From positions 363,396,067 through 363,460,066 of the forward strand of contig OY728157.1 of assembly GCA_963277665.1 (NCBI GenBank): a DNA stretch of 64,000 nucleotides, written 5' to 3'. A program made the position numbers and the translations under genes. The notes beneath the pieces are model-generated. The model was not told where the DNA came from. It did no database searches and worked only from the letters and a program-made list of their open reading frames with translations. The DNA is from Viscum album. Its lineage: Eukaryota > Streptophyta > Magnoliopsida > Santalales > Viscaceae. Positions 37,043 to 47,058 of this stretch are shown here, one piece after another (position 1 is the stretch's first letter; every line of letters starts with the position of its first letter).

Positions 37043-37147
37043 TCTTAAGCTTCATCGAGAAGCTGAGATGGCCTTCCAGACCACCCATAACACCCCAAAC
37101 ATCATATTTTCACCAAGTAATGGACCCCAAAACCCCTTTCCATTACA

Positions 37148-37735
37148 AAAAATGTGCCCATACAAAGAATCAAGGAGAACCTTCAGGTGTGTTTTCTATA
37201 AAGTTAAATTTATATATTTCTACTAATTAGGTATTAGATTCAACAAGTGGTTATCACATACGAATTAAAATATTGGAACTAAGTAGAATCTATAAAATTT
37301 CCCATGGGGAGGCAGATCTAGAAGAAACTAAAAGATCTAGATATACTATTATGGCTATTGGGGAATACCAACTCATGTTTCTGAGGATAATAGTCTTTTT
37401 TCAAATGATTTTTATTATGTTCCATTAATTAAAAAAACATTATATTTATATCCAAACTTAATAAAAATGTATTTATTTTCAAATTTGGGAATAAGTATTT
37501 CTTCTATTATAAATAAATATTTTTTATGGTAATACATATTTAAATAATGTTCTTTACATGTTTAATTATAAACAACAAGTAATGGAAATTGATAAAAAAG
37601 AATATTTAACAAGATTCATATCACACCTAACTATGGAATCACCATCTTGTTCATTTGAAAAAATAAACCTCTGATTGTATTACACTAAGATAGATATTTA
37701 GATTCCTTTGAACTATAACCAATTAATATATTTCA
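37148..37735 (+). pseudogene. pol: Zinc-knuckle end, protease and pre-integrase part of copia E
   Basis: The frame of the copia E Gag resumes at the right edge of element A with the last knuckle cysteine at 37153. About 80 bp on, V-L-D-S-T-S-G-Y-H-I marks the protease active site (D at 37237; the usual D-T/S-G triplet is altered to D-S-T). E-A-D-L, then M-A-I-G-E-Y and a Y-Y-V-P-L-I-K-K motif near 37405 are typical of copia proteases. Sequence resembling the copia pre-integrase domain follows to about 37735 but is strongly eroded. A stop precedes the active site. Confidence 0.78.
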
Positions 37736-38450
37736 TGAGTGTTTATAAGAAAAATTAACCAAAGCTACATTTAGTATAAAGGGTGAAAAGGCCACTGAGG
37801 TTATTGATTTGGTTCATAATGATGTGTATATACCATTTCCTGTTGAATTAAGGGGTGGGTATTCTTATTTAATAAATTTTTATGATGATTTTAGTAGATA
37901 TGGATATGTCTTCTCAATGAGGTATAAGTCAAATTCTATTGAGATATTCATGGAATATAAGAATTAATTTAAGAACTGTCTTGGGAAAAATATAAAGAAT
38001 CCCCACGTATAATGTGGAAGATAATATATTAATAAAGTATTTACTAATTATTTATAGGAGTTTCAGATTCTATCCCAGCTCACTTCTCCTTATACACTAC
38101 AATAGAAAGGTGTAAGTTAAAGGTGGAACTATGCCCTGTTAGAAATGTTAAGACTAGTGATGTTTCATGTGTGTCTTCCCTTATCCTTTTGGGGATACAC
38201 ATTACAGTTAGTGGTACATATTCTAAATTGAGTTCCCACTAGAGTGTCCAATGGTATTCCACATGAACTCTAATATGGATATAAACTTGTTCTATTGTAT
38301 ATATGAGTGTGGGGATGTGAAACATTTTTTAAGGCTATTTTTTTAACAAAATTTCACCCTATGACACTAAGTGTATATTTTAGGATATTTCAAGGAAGAA
38401 ATGGGATACCACCTATAAATCCCTTTAGATTAAAAGTTTTTTCCTGACAG
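37736..38450 (+). pseudogene. pol: Integrase of copia E (broken)
   Basis: The catalytic core is easy to read in spite of stops. E-K-A-T-E-V-I-D-L-V-H-N-D-V holds the first aspartate position. G-G-Y-S-Y-L-I-N-F-Y-D-D-F-S-R-Y-G-Y-V comes next. Then S-P-Y-T-L-Q-x-K-G-V-S is where S-P-Y-T-P-Q-Q-N-G-V is expected, followed by L-P-L-S-F-W-G-Y, I-P-H-E-L, and V-W-G-C-E. The usual tail of copia integrase, with G-Y-in-context repeats, is faint. It would join the cDNA to the target. Confidence 0.87.
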
Positions 38451-39683
38451 ATGTGTCATATTCCTTAAGAAGGATCATATATTTAAAGTAGATAGTGGAA
38501 GTGAGATGGAATTCATTGAATCCTAGGCTCAAGATACAAAAGAGTTGGCATAAGAACAAATTCCACAAATCTTAATAGAATAGAACATTCCAGAGACACA
38601 AGCACAACATATGAGTACAACAGAGGTTAAAGAACCTAGAACATATGATTTTCTAGTAACTAAAGATGGTGACTCATTATTAGCTAATAATAATTGTTAT
38701 ATAACCTATAGAGAAATTTTAAGTGGCATATATATTTCCAAGTGGAAAAAATATATGAATTATGAAATGGATTATATATAGAAAAATCAAGTACATACAT
38801 TGGTATATCTTGTGGTGGATATAAAGCCCATTGGTTATAAATGGAAATTCAAGAAGAAATTAGAAATGGATGGATACGTCAGTACTTATAAGGCATTAAT
38901 GGTTACGAAAGGTTTAAAATCGTGTCAAGGAATTAAATATAATGAAAACATTAAAAAAAGTTTCAATACATAAATCAATTAGAATTTTACTTTCCATTGA
39001 ATATTTCCTTGACTACGATATTTCGAAAATGGATGTAAAAATATCCTTCCTTAATATAAACCATAATAAATATGCCTATATGACACAACCCAAAGTTTTG
39101 CGTCTCCTAGGATACCAACAAGGTATGCACATTACAAAGATCCATTTATGGATGAATGTAAGAATTTAGGTCATGTAACATTCATTTTTATGATTATATA
39201 ATGGAATTTGGTTTAAAAAATAATGAGTGCAATACATGTGTATATAAATGTCTTAGGGAGATTGTGGTTGTTTTATTAATAGTTTATATCAAGGGAATAA
39301 TACTTATAAAAAATTAGATTCTAGTGTTACAATATGTTAAATCTAGGTTGAATAAATTCTTATCTATGAAGGACTTAAGTGAAACAACATATATTCCTAG
39401 GATCAAGAACTATTATGATAGATCCAATAGGATTCTCAGTCTAAGTAAATTTATATAAAATTCTAAGATACTAAAAATATTAATCACGGAACTATCCAAA
39501 CTGTATTTTTTCCATGTCACATGAAATTAGTCTTTCCAATAAAATGTGTTCGTCCACACATGAGTAAATAAAAAGAATGGTAATGATTCTATATGTGTTG
39601 GTGATTGGGTTAGTAATGTATGTTATGCTATGTATTAGGTTGGATGTCTCCTACACCTTATGTGTGGTAGGAAGATATCTTGT
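38451..39683 (+). pseudogene. pol: Reverse transcriptase of copia E (broken, cut by element B)
   Basis: After a weak linker, the RT begins near 38740 with W-K-K-Y-M-N-Y-E-M, followed by P-I-G-Y-K-W-K-F-K-K-K and D-G-Y-V. The 38942-39169 frame holds S-I-R-I-L-L-S-I-E-Y, then D-Y-D-I-S-K-M-D-V-K-I-S-F-L-N (motif A with its aspartate) and Y-M-T-Q-P. The YVDD box is lost; the stretch reads V-Y-I-K-G-I-I-L. Further on, M-S-H-E-I-S-L-S and D-V-S-Y-T-L-C-V-V-G-R-Y-L close the domain. Element B starts immediately after this last motif. RNase H continues at 49625. Confidence 0.87.
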
Positions 39684-42216
39684 TGTAGTGACCTAGGCTT
39701 TTTAAATGATAATTATTTCCTGAAAATGTGTGTTATATTATTTTATGCACAAAAAACCTATATCTATTTCATAATGAAGATAATATATAAGAAAATTTGA
39801 CTATCGCGATTTGACCATTATTTGATCATTGATCATTATTACCATTTGAGACTATACCCTTGGTAATAATTTTTTTATGATATAATTTGTGTTTATACTT
39901 AGAAATCATAAAGAATAATTAACACAGAAAGAATAATTGATGGCCCCAACTAGTATATTTGAGTCGTATGAAGCCCATTTGTCGGATAATGGGAGATAGG
40001 TTGCATCGGTGGGGTTCTTTCTTGATCAAGCCAATTTTATCCTTCAAAAGGAGAAGCTTGAATGAAATCACCTATGGGATAAGTTCAACTTACTGAAAAT
40101 TACCACTCAGGTGATATTAGTTGACCTCCCCATGAATCTATCACCATCACACACCTTAAACATAAGTCATATTATATTTTTATATAGTGTTATTTTTCAA
40201 ACCATAGTTACTTAAAGTGTAATTACATTTTATAAAAAAAAATTATTCCATCAATTATATTTTAAGAATAGTTTTACTTAATAAAATTGAGAAGCAATTT
40301 GATAAATAGATTTTTTAGACAAAATTTTCACTTTTCAAAAAAGATCTAAATATTTATAATAAACTAATAAATTATAAAAATAATTATTTTAATGAAATTT
40401 TATGCTGAAAACACTCTTATTTTAATATTAATGAAAAAATAATTTTTTTCAAGTGTCAGAAATTTTACTGTGCATTTTCAATCTATTGTTTTTTTAATAA
40501 ATAATGATTTTTATATTTAAAAGTTTGAATTACAATATTTATAGAATTATTATGATAAAATAAATATAATTTTTGAAATCAATATTCCAAAATTAGGTTA
40601 GGGTGAATTTATGATAATTTTCTAAAATACATTATTTTTTCATGTTTAATAAAAATACAGTTTGAGGTTTCGGAATGTTTAATGACTTTATAATTATTTC
40701 ATAATTATGTAATAACTAATTAACTAAAATCCAAGACCTAAATTATATTATTTTTTTAATAAAAAGTATTTTAGGTATTTTAACCAATTTATAAATCTAT
40801 AATTTACTTTGCAAATTCTAAAATGGAAACTTTAAATTTAAAAATGTAATTTTGAGGGAACATTACACTTCCTTACCAAAATAAGTAATATAAAATTATG
40901 GTAGAATCTTGTGGATTAATATAAATTTTATTTCCCATGTTTCTAATACCATGGTAAAATACCCTGGTCAAGCCCATGGTTCTTCATTTTCCACAACCTA
41001 GGTTTCTAAGACCTATATTTGGAAATTAATTAACAAATCCCCCACTTTTGCTATAAATACCCACCCATTTATCCATTCCTTTTCACTACTTATTAATAAT
41101 CCATGAATATATGACGTTTTTACCTCCCATGGAGTCCTCCCAAGGTTTCTTAAAGACCCCAAGGTCTTAATCCTCAATTCATAGGAGTTACAATTCAAGG
41201 TAAGGTAAATATCCTTATTTTATCTTCATTTTAGGAACCTCCTGTTTGTATATGCATCATAAAAGTTATTTTGACTCTCTATTATTTAATTGAAATTTAT
41301 TAAATTACTTCAAAGTTATGTTTTATCAATGGTTTACCCTTTTCACCTATCTTTTTACTCTTTTCTAAAACGATGTTTTATACTCGTTATGTTGCTAATT
41401 TTACCTATCAAAATTTATCTCTTCTCCTTAAAAAAATGCCTTTTAATTTTCCTTTTATGAATACCCAAACCTCTTTATTTTCTAGAGGTATTAAGGAATA
41501 TATAAAAATATTTATTTTATTCTGTTATTGGAATACATAAAACTTTTGTTCCCTTTATTTGGGTTATAAATGAAAAAATGATCATGTTTTTAAATTACTT
41601 TTGATACACCATGATTTTGATATAAAACACATTTTTTTTAATTCTCCATGGGTTATTTAGGAAATTAATTATTATTATCTATATGGATCAAATAAAAATT
41701 AATTTATATTAAGGGCCTTCCCTGGTAGAACTTCAATGCATTGGGTAAAGAAATTAATCTCTAGAGATGATATGTTTTACTATCCCTTGGTGAATAACTT
41801 CGATAAGTTTTATGACACCTCTATAAATAACCTTGGTGATATGCCTATGGATGTATCATTTATTCATATTTTCGTGTTATTAGTCATGTTCTTATTATAA
41901 TTATATACCTCTTTCTATTGCCTTATTATTATTACTCAAGTTCTTATTGGTATTCCTCAAGATTGGAAGTAAATTGTTTCCTATTCTTTCCCTTACTGGG
42001 CCTTGTGCTCACCATTTCATTTTATGTATGTCCCTATTTTATGAGATGAATTAAATGTACTTCGTATGAACCTTTAAAGAATCATTTCAAGTTAATTAGA
42101 ACAATTTTTTAAGTTTTCATGTATTATGTACATTTTTTCCGAGAAACTAAACATTAAAATATCCTATGTTTGTACCACATAAATGAAATGTTATGTAATA
42201 AAAAGGTGAGATTACA
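39684..42216 (+). repeat. 5' LTR of gypsy element B
   Basis: It starts TGTAGTGACC and ends GATTACA, four bases before the primer site. It aligns with 47059-49624 through TTTTTAAATGAT...TTTCCTGAAAATGTG, CCACTCAGGTGATATTAG, CTATAAATACCCACCCATTTATCC, ACCTCCCATGGAGTCCTCC, GCATTGGGTAAAGAAATTAATCT and AAATGAAATGTT. The alignment defines both edges. Confidence 0.9.
41052..41059 (+). promoter_or_regulatory. TATA box in the 5' LTR of gypsy element B
   Basis: TATAAATA within CTATAAATACCCACCCATTTATCC is preserved word for word in the 3' LTR (48452). It is followed some 60-80 bp downstream by a conserved ACCTCCCATGGAGTCCTCC block. Confidence 0.65.
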
Positions 42217-42220
42217 TAGT

Positions 42221-42234
42221 TGGTATCTTTAGAG
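42221..42234 (+). promoter_or_regulatory. Degenerate primer-binding site of gypsy element B
   Basis: TGGTATCTTTAGAG lies four bases after the LTR. The first seven bases and the final AGAG fit the initiator-tRNA-Met site TGGTATCAGAG with a short insertion. Confidence 0.7.
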
Positions 42235-43520
42235 TGTTTAGTTGTTTGTGGAAATTGAGATTTGAAAATTTTAGGAGGAACCTTTGGTACAAGTTAGACT
42301 ATAATAAAACATCCTAGTATTTTGGTTAATTATTAATTAAGTTGTTTCCAAGCAATGAAATCCATGTCTAGATATGAACAAGTGGATGTGGCTCTAGCAC
42401 AAATGTATCTAGGGGTAAAACCCAAAAACATGGCTTGTAGTTAAAATTGACTGAGAACTGGGGCACGACAATGAGCCTTTATTCACACCTGGTTTGATGC
42501 TTCGGGGGGATATTTTTGGTTAATTGAAATATTTTTGTGAACCATTATGAATGATTTATAGAAAATTTAATTATTGTTAAAAAATAACATATTTAAGCAC
42601 GATGTTTTAAGAAATAAAAATTTATTTAGAATTACAATATTATTAAAAGAAACACATTTCTCACACAGTTTTTTTTATTACAAAAAATGGTGGGAAATTA
42701 GAGGAACCACATAAATGTGAGCACAAAAAACCACGTTCTGATGTCCCTCTAATGGAATTAGGAATGGAAAACTTGAAGAGAAAAATGGCTCCACTGACAC
42801 AAGTTATGATCAATAACTTGAATCAACATGAGAGGCCAGATTCACCTTGAAGAGAAAAAAATTTTGTTGAGTCCTTTATGCATCAACAAACACCTTCTTT
42901 CGATGGATCTACTGACCCACATATTATTGAAAAATGGATAAGCTATAAAGGAAGGATATTTTCTGTACTCTGTTGTTCATAACAAGTGAAATTCACCAAG
43001 TTTGTGTAATTCTAAGAGGGAGAAGAATATCATTATTTTACACTAATTAAAAAAATGAATCCAAGAAGTGATATTGAAGCTATGTAGTGGTAATATTTTA
43101 GTGGATCCTTCTTTAATAAATAATTCCCTCGTTCAATGAAGATGAAAATGGAGATGTAATCCTAATAGTTGAAGAAGAAAGAAAATGAATATATGGGAAG
43201 CTATGAGATGAACTTTATAGGACTTTATCATTAGATGTCTAAATTTTTCATGGATACTAATGGAAAGGTTGATAGATTCTTTGTAGGACTAAGACCACAT
43301 ATATGGAAGAATCTGGACAATCGATACTATGATAGCTATGAGGAGACAGTGTGAAGTGATATGAATATTGAATTAAAGTTTATTGAGATACAGTGGTCCC
43401 ATAAATCAAATGAAATGAAGATATATTTAGAGCCAATATTAGGGAGGAACATTTCTTGTGCAAGAGGAGGAAAGAAAGTGAAACTTTCTACATTAAAAAT
43501 GTGGGGAGAAGCATTTGGGG
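42235..43520 (+). pseudogene. gag: Leader and gag of gypsy element B (broken)
   Basis: The leader is unreadable up to about 42760. Gag then shows Q-Q-T-P-S-F-D-G-S-T-D-P-H-I-I-E-K-W-I near 42890 and V-D-R-F-F-V-G-L-R-P-H-I near 43270. Both are hallmark stretches of the plant gypsy retrotransposon Gag domain (P-x-F-x-G-x-x-D-P and F-x-x-G-L-R-P). Several in-frame stops interrupt it. Gag would form the particle that packages element RNA. Confidence 0.82.
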
Positions 43521-44218
43521 AACTACTTACTTAGCAGTGGGAAATGTTACAAGTGTTGAAGAGATCGCTGTATTTCTTGGAACTATCAAAGTGAGGTGAG
43601 GCCTTATCTTCTCAACACTAATGACAAAGGTAAGATGGTGCAGACTCATCCTGGAGTTCAATGCTATAAGTGTTGATATTTTGGGAGCTTTTCCAATCAC
43701 TGCTGAAATTTGAATGTAATTGAGGGGAATCACTATTAACCTCAACATTGTTAAAGAGAGAAAGGTTGGGATTTTTCTATCATGATAGCTAGTGTTGAAG
43801 CTCCAAATGATGTGGTAGCAGGTACTCTCATTGTTTTCTCAAATCAAGAAAGAACTTTGTTTGATTCTTGTTCATTATTTACTCCATGTTTGAGAAGAAT
43901 ATAGAATCAATCCTTGAACTTATAGAAGTAGAATTATTATTCAATAGTCCCCGGGGGTTTATCAATGTATCGACAGTGTATAGAAACTCTTGTAATGACC
44001 GTTGTAAGAACAATAAAATTGAAAATACAGTTTTCATTAATATGATGGAATTCATCATTACACTTGGGATGTATTTGCTTTCAAAGAATAATACCAAGAT
44101 CAACTTTAGAAGCAAGGAAATATCTACAGTCTTGAATGGGAAACCTATAGTTTCTTTCAAAGGAGAGATATCCCGGCCTAATATTTTTCTAAAAGCACCC
44201 CTCATATCATTTTCCTAG
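43521..44218 (+). pseudogene. pol: Zinc knuckles and aspartic protease of gypsy element B (broken)
   Basis: Two decayed CCHC knuckles lie near 43541 (C-Y-K-C then stop, with the histidine lost) and 43662 (C-Y-K-C then stop, with H-C at the end). The protease follows: L-F-D-S-C-S at about 43858, where D-S-G-A-S or D-T-G-A-S is expected, so the active-site glycine is replaced. The 43868-44218 frame then carries I-T-L-G-M-Y-L-L-S-K (normally L-G-M-D-W-L), N-F-R-S-K-E and V-S-F-K-G-E. The frame is open for 116 codons only by chance survival. The minus-strand frame over the same interval is its shadow. Confidence 0.83.
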
Positions 44219-45560
44219 AAGCACCTCCCTTTATAGAATGGAAATTGTGGATATGGACGAATTAAACAAATAACTTCAAGATAATTTGGAGAAGGGTTTT
44301 ATCTGGACAAGTGTGTCTTCTTGGGGGTAACTGGTTCTCTTTGTAATGAATAATGGTGGATAAATGTGGATATGTATTGATTATAGAGAACTTAATGGGA
44401 TGAATGTAAGAATAAGTACCCTCTTCTAAGTATTGATGATTTATTTGACCAGCTTCATGGGGCGTAATTATTATTCAATATGGATCTTTGATTTGGTTAT
44501 CATTTATTGAGGTGAATAAAGAATATATTTCAAAGATCACCTTCTGATCAAGATATGGAAAATATGAGTTTGTTGTTATTCCCTTCATCTTTACTAATTC
44601 TCCTATTATTATTATGTATTTTATGAATATAGTATTTAAGGACTAACTTGATAACTTTGAGGTAGTTTTTATTGATTATATTATGATATATTATGAATGT
44701 CTTTAGGATCATGAGGATCATCTAAGGGCTCCATTACAAACTCTAAAGAATGTGAGGTTATTTATAAAGTTTATAAAATGATAATTTTTCTTACAATAAT
44801 TTGATTTCTTGGGGAAAATTATAACCAATGAAGAAATCTCAGTTGATCCTACCATGAAAAAAGTTTTGGAGGAGTGGCATCATCCTACAATAGTAATTGA
44901 GATTATAGGTTTTCTTGGTTTATAAAGATATTATAGAAAGTTTTTGAATAAAATTTCACATATTTCTAATCAACTGACCAAGTTAACTCAAAAAGGGGCC
45001 AAGTTCATCTAGATAAAGAAATTTGGAGAAAATTTTCAATATATTAAGAAGATATTAGTTATTGAAACCATGTTAACTATACTTTATACTAAATAATGAT
45101 TCATTATTTTTAGTAATGCATCTCTGAAATGGCTTGGGTGCATCCTCATGAAAATGACAAGGTGATTTCTTATAAATCTCGACAACTAAAGCATCAAGAG
45201 AAGAGTTGTACTATGCATGACCTGGAGCTTTCTATGGTTATTTTCGCACTGAAGATATGGAGGCAATTTTATTATGGGGAGAAATGTGATATATACACAG
45301 AAAATCAAATTTTAGAGTATATTTTCACACAAAAACAATTGAACAAGAGACATAGTATATGGTTAGAACTTCTTAAAGACTATGATTGTTCAATTAATTG
45401 TCTTCCAAGAAGAGAAAACAAGGTATTTGATAAATTAAGTTGGAAATACCTTGTTGTGATGGAAATGATGAGGATTCTAGGTGAACCTTTGACTAAAATC
45501 CTAGTAAAACAAAACATGGGAATCATATGGGAAGGAAAATTATCAACCCTATACTAAATG
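44219..45560 (+). pseudogene. pol: Reverse transcriptase and RNase H of gypsy element B (broken)
   Basis: RT starts with P-L-Y-R-M-E and E-K-G-F-I, then C-I-D-Y-R-E-L-N-G-M-N near 44370. The catalytic box reads F-I-D-Y-I-M-I-Y near 44669, so the second aspartate of F-I-D-D is lost. RNase H is the best-preserved part: the 45129-45557 frame has K-V-I-S-Y-K-S-R-Q-L-K, M-H-D-L-E-L-S-M-V-I-F-A-L-K-I-W-R, G-E-K-C-D-I-Y-T-E and L-L-K-D-Y-D-C-S-I-N. The start of RNase H before 45129 is frame-shifted. Confidence 0.9.
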
Positions 45561-46480
45561 ATTTATCAACCATAATTATTAGAGAATATCAAGAAAGGCC
45601 AAAGATAAGATCCCTTATTATGGAAGAATATATAGGATGTGAAGAACATGAAATTTCCTCTATTTAATATTTATCAAGAAGATATACTAAAATTTCTTAC
45701 GATGCTATGTTTTCAATCAATTCCAAAAATAAATAAGTACCTAAAGGATGAAGCTCATAGCTCTAAATTCTTTATATATCTTGAAATAACTAAAATGTAT
45801 TGGGACCTTTATGGTTATTATTTATGGGATAACATGAAAAGTGATATTGTTGACTACACTACAAGGTGCATGGTATGTCAGCTGGTGAAGGTAGAGCAAC
45901 AACTCTCTAAATGGGTATTGAAACCATTACATACCCATACCAACATGGAAGTGGGGACAATATCACGATGTAATTGGTCACTGATCTCCTAATAACATCT
46001 AAAGAAAACAATGAGATATGGATTATAGTTGATCGTCTCACCAAGAATTCCCATTTCATCACTATTTGGAATGATTTTCTTCTTCACCAAATTACCAAGA
46101 TTTATGTAAAGGAAGTGTCAAGGATGCATGGGGTAATAATTTCTATCATTTATAACCATGATCCGATGTTCACATCCATATTTTGAAGATTTATTCAACA
46201 TGGTCTGAATACTAAATTGAATTTCAGTACGGCCTATCACCCCCAAACTGATTCTCAATCTGAAAAGACTATTGAAACACCTGAGGACATGCTTAGAACA
46301 TGATCAATGAAATATAAAGGTGAATGGGATCAACATCCCCCATTAGTTGAGTTCTCCTAAAAAAACAGATTCCATTCGAGTATTAAAATGGCACACTATA
46401 ATGTTTTATATGTGAAGTGGTGTAGAACTCCTACTTGTTGGGATAAAGTTGGTGAGATAAAGGTAATTGGTCCTGATCTT
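45561..46480 (+). pseudogene. pol: Integrase of gypsy element B (broken)
   Basis: The zinc-binding region (45639-45992) has E-A-H-S-S-K-F, T-K-M-Y-W-D-L-Y, D-I-V-D-Y-T-T-R-C-M-V-C-Q and P-L-H-T-H. The second histidine is missing: F-I-Y-L-E replaces the usual I-H-P-G. The core then gives I-I-V-D-R-L-T-K-N-S-H-F-I, S-I-I-Y-N-H-D-P-M-F-T-S (normally S-D-R-D-P), F-S-T-A-Y-H-P-Q-T-D-S-Q-S-E-K-T with the presumed catalytic glutamate, and P-E-D-M-L-R-T. Frames shift at about 45960 and 46186. Confidence 0.9.
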
Positions 46481-47045
46481 GTGCAAGAGATGACATAAAA
46501 GGTTCATGGTATCTGGAAACACATTAATCTTGATCAAAATTTGTATAATAGCTATGTTTATAATATTCAAAGGGATTTGGATTTTGATATTAGTGACAAA
46601 TTTTTCCTTTGAATATCCCCTTAGAAGAGAGACATACGGATTGGGAATAAAGGGAATATTATCCCAAGGAACATTATCCCCTATGAAATTCTTGATCATA
46701 CAGGATCGAGGACCCATCATCTTGCACTTCCACAAAATATAGATGATGATGATGATTTATTCCATGTATCTCTCTTGAGGAAGTACATACCTGACCCTTC
46801 ACATGTACTCAATCAAGAGGTGGTATAACTGGAACATGAAATCTCTTATAAGGAGCACCCAGTGGAGATCTTATATTGTAGAGACAATGTTTTATAAAAC
46901 AAGACTACCCACCTCATCAAAGTGTTGTGGAGGAACTATAAATATGAATAAGAATCATCAAAACCAGAGGAGGCAGTGAGCCATAAGTACCCACACCTTT
47001 TCTCAAATGAGAGAATGCGTTGAAATTTTGAGGTTGAAATTTCTT
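46481..47045 (+). pseudogene. pol: Integrase C-terminal, chromodomain-like tail of gypsy element B
   Basis: L-A-L-P, then L-F-H-V-S-L-L-R-K-Y-I-P-D-P-S-H-V-L are readable from about 46720 to 46810, followed by P-V-E-I-L, L-I-K-V-L-W-R-N-Y near 46915 and Y-P-H-L-F near 46990. This is the normal ending of Del/Tekay-type polyproteins, where the tail carries a chromodomain-like fold implicated in choosing heterochromatic targets. Several stops interrupt it. Open frames at 46406-46742 in other registers are shadows. Confidence 0.8.
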
Positions 47046-47055
47046 AAGGGGGGAA
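47046..47055 (+). promoter_or_regulatory. Polypurine tract of gypsy element B
   Basis: AAGGGGGGAA lies three bases before the TGTAATG start of the 3' LTR, in the position where plus-strand DNA synthesis is primed. Confidence 0.88.
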
Positions 47056-47058
47056 TAA

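Larger units (their letters stand above)
25940..37147 (-). mobile_element. Gypsy element A (Ty3/gypsy, chromovirus-like), near full length
   Basis: This element lies in minus orientation inside copia E. Read on the minus strand: 5' LTR 37147-34131, primer site 34127-34110, gag, protease, RT, RNase H, integrase with a chromodomain-like C-terminus, then 3' LTR 28970-25940. The PR-RT-RNH-INT order is that of Ty3/gypsy. LTRs of about 3.0 kb and the integrase C-terminus point to the Del/Tekay lineage. The LTRs look roughly nine-tenths identical by eye. It is flanked by AAAAA on both sides (25935-25939 and 37148-37152), a fitting though low-complexity 5-bp target duplication. It is visibly richer in G+C than its surroundings. 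The coding region is full of stops, so it is non-autonomous. Confidence 0.93.
34131..37147 (-). repeat. 5' LTR of gypsy element A
   Basis: It is homologous to 25940-28970 over its whole length. The right edge is CATTACA (minus-strand start TGTAATG), shared with the 3' LTR. The left edge aligns TTTCATGA with TGTCACGA of the other copy, so the terminal dinucleotide is mutated here. The open frame at 34605-35303 crosses the 37-bp repeat and is a low-complexity Pro/His/Ser product, not a recognised protein. Confidence 0.93.

Noticed and set aside
43879..44205. 108-codon minus-strand frame
   Set aside because: Shadow of the gypsy B protease on the plus strand, which has family motifs.
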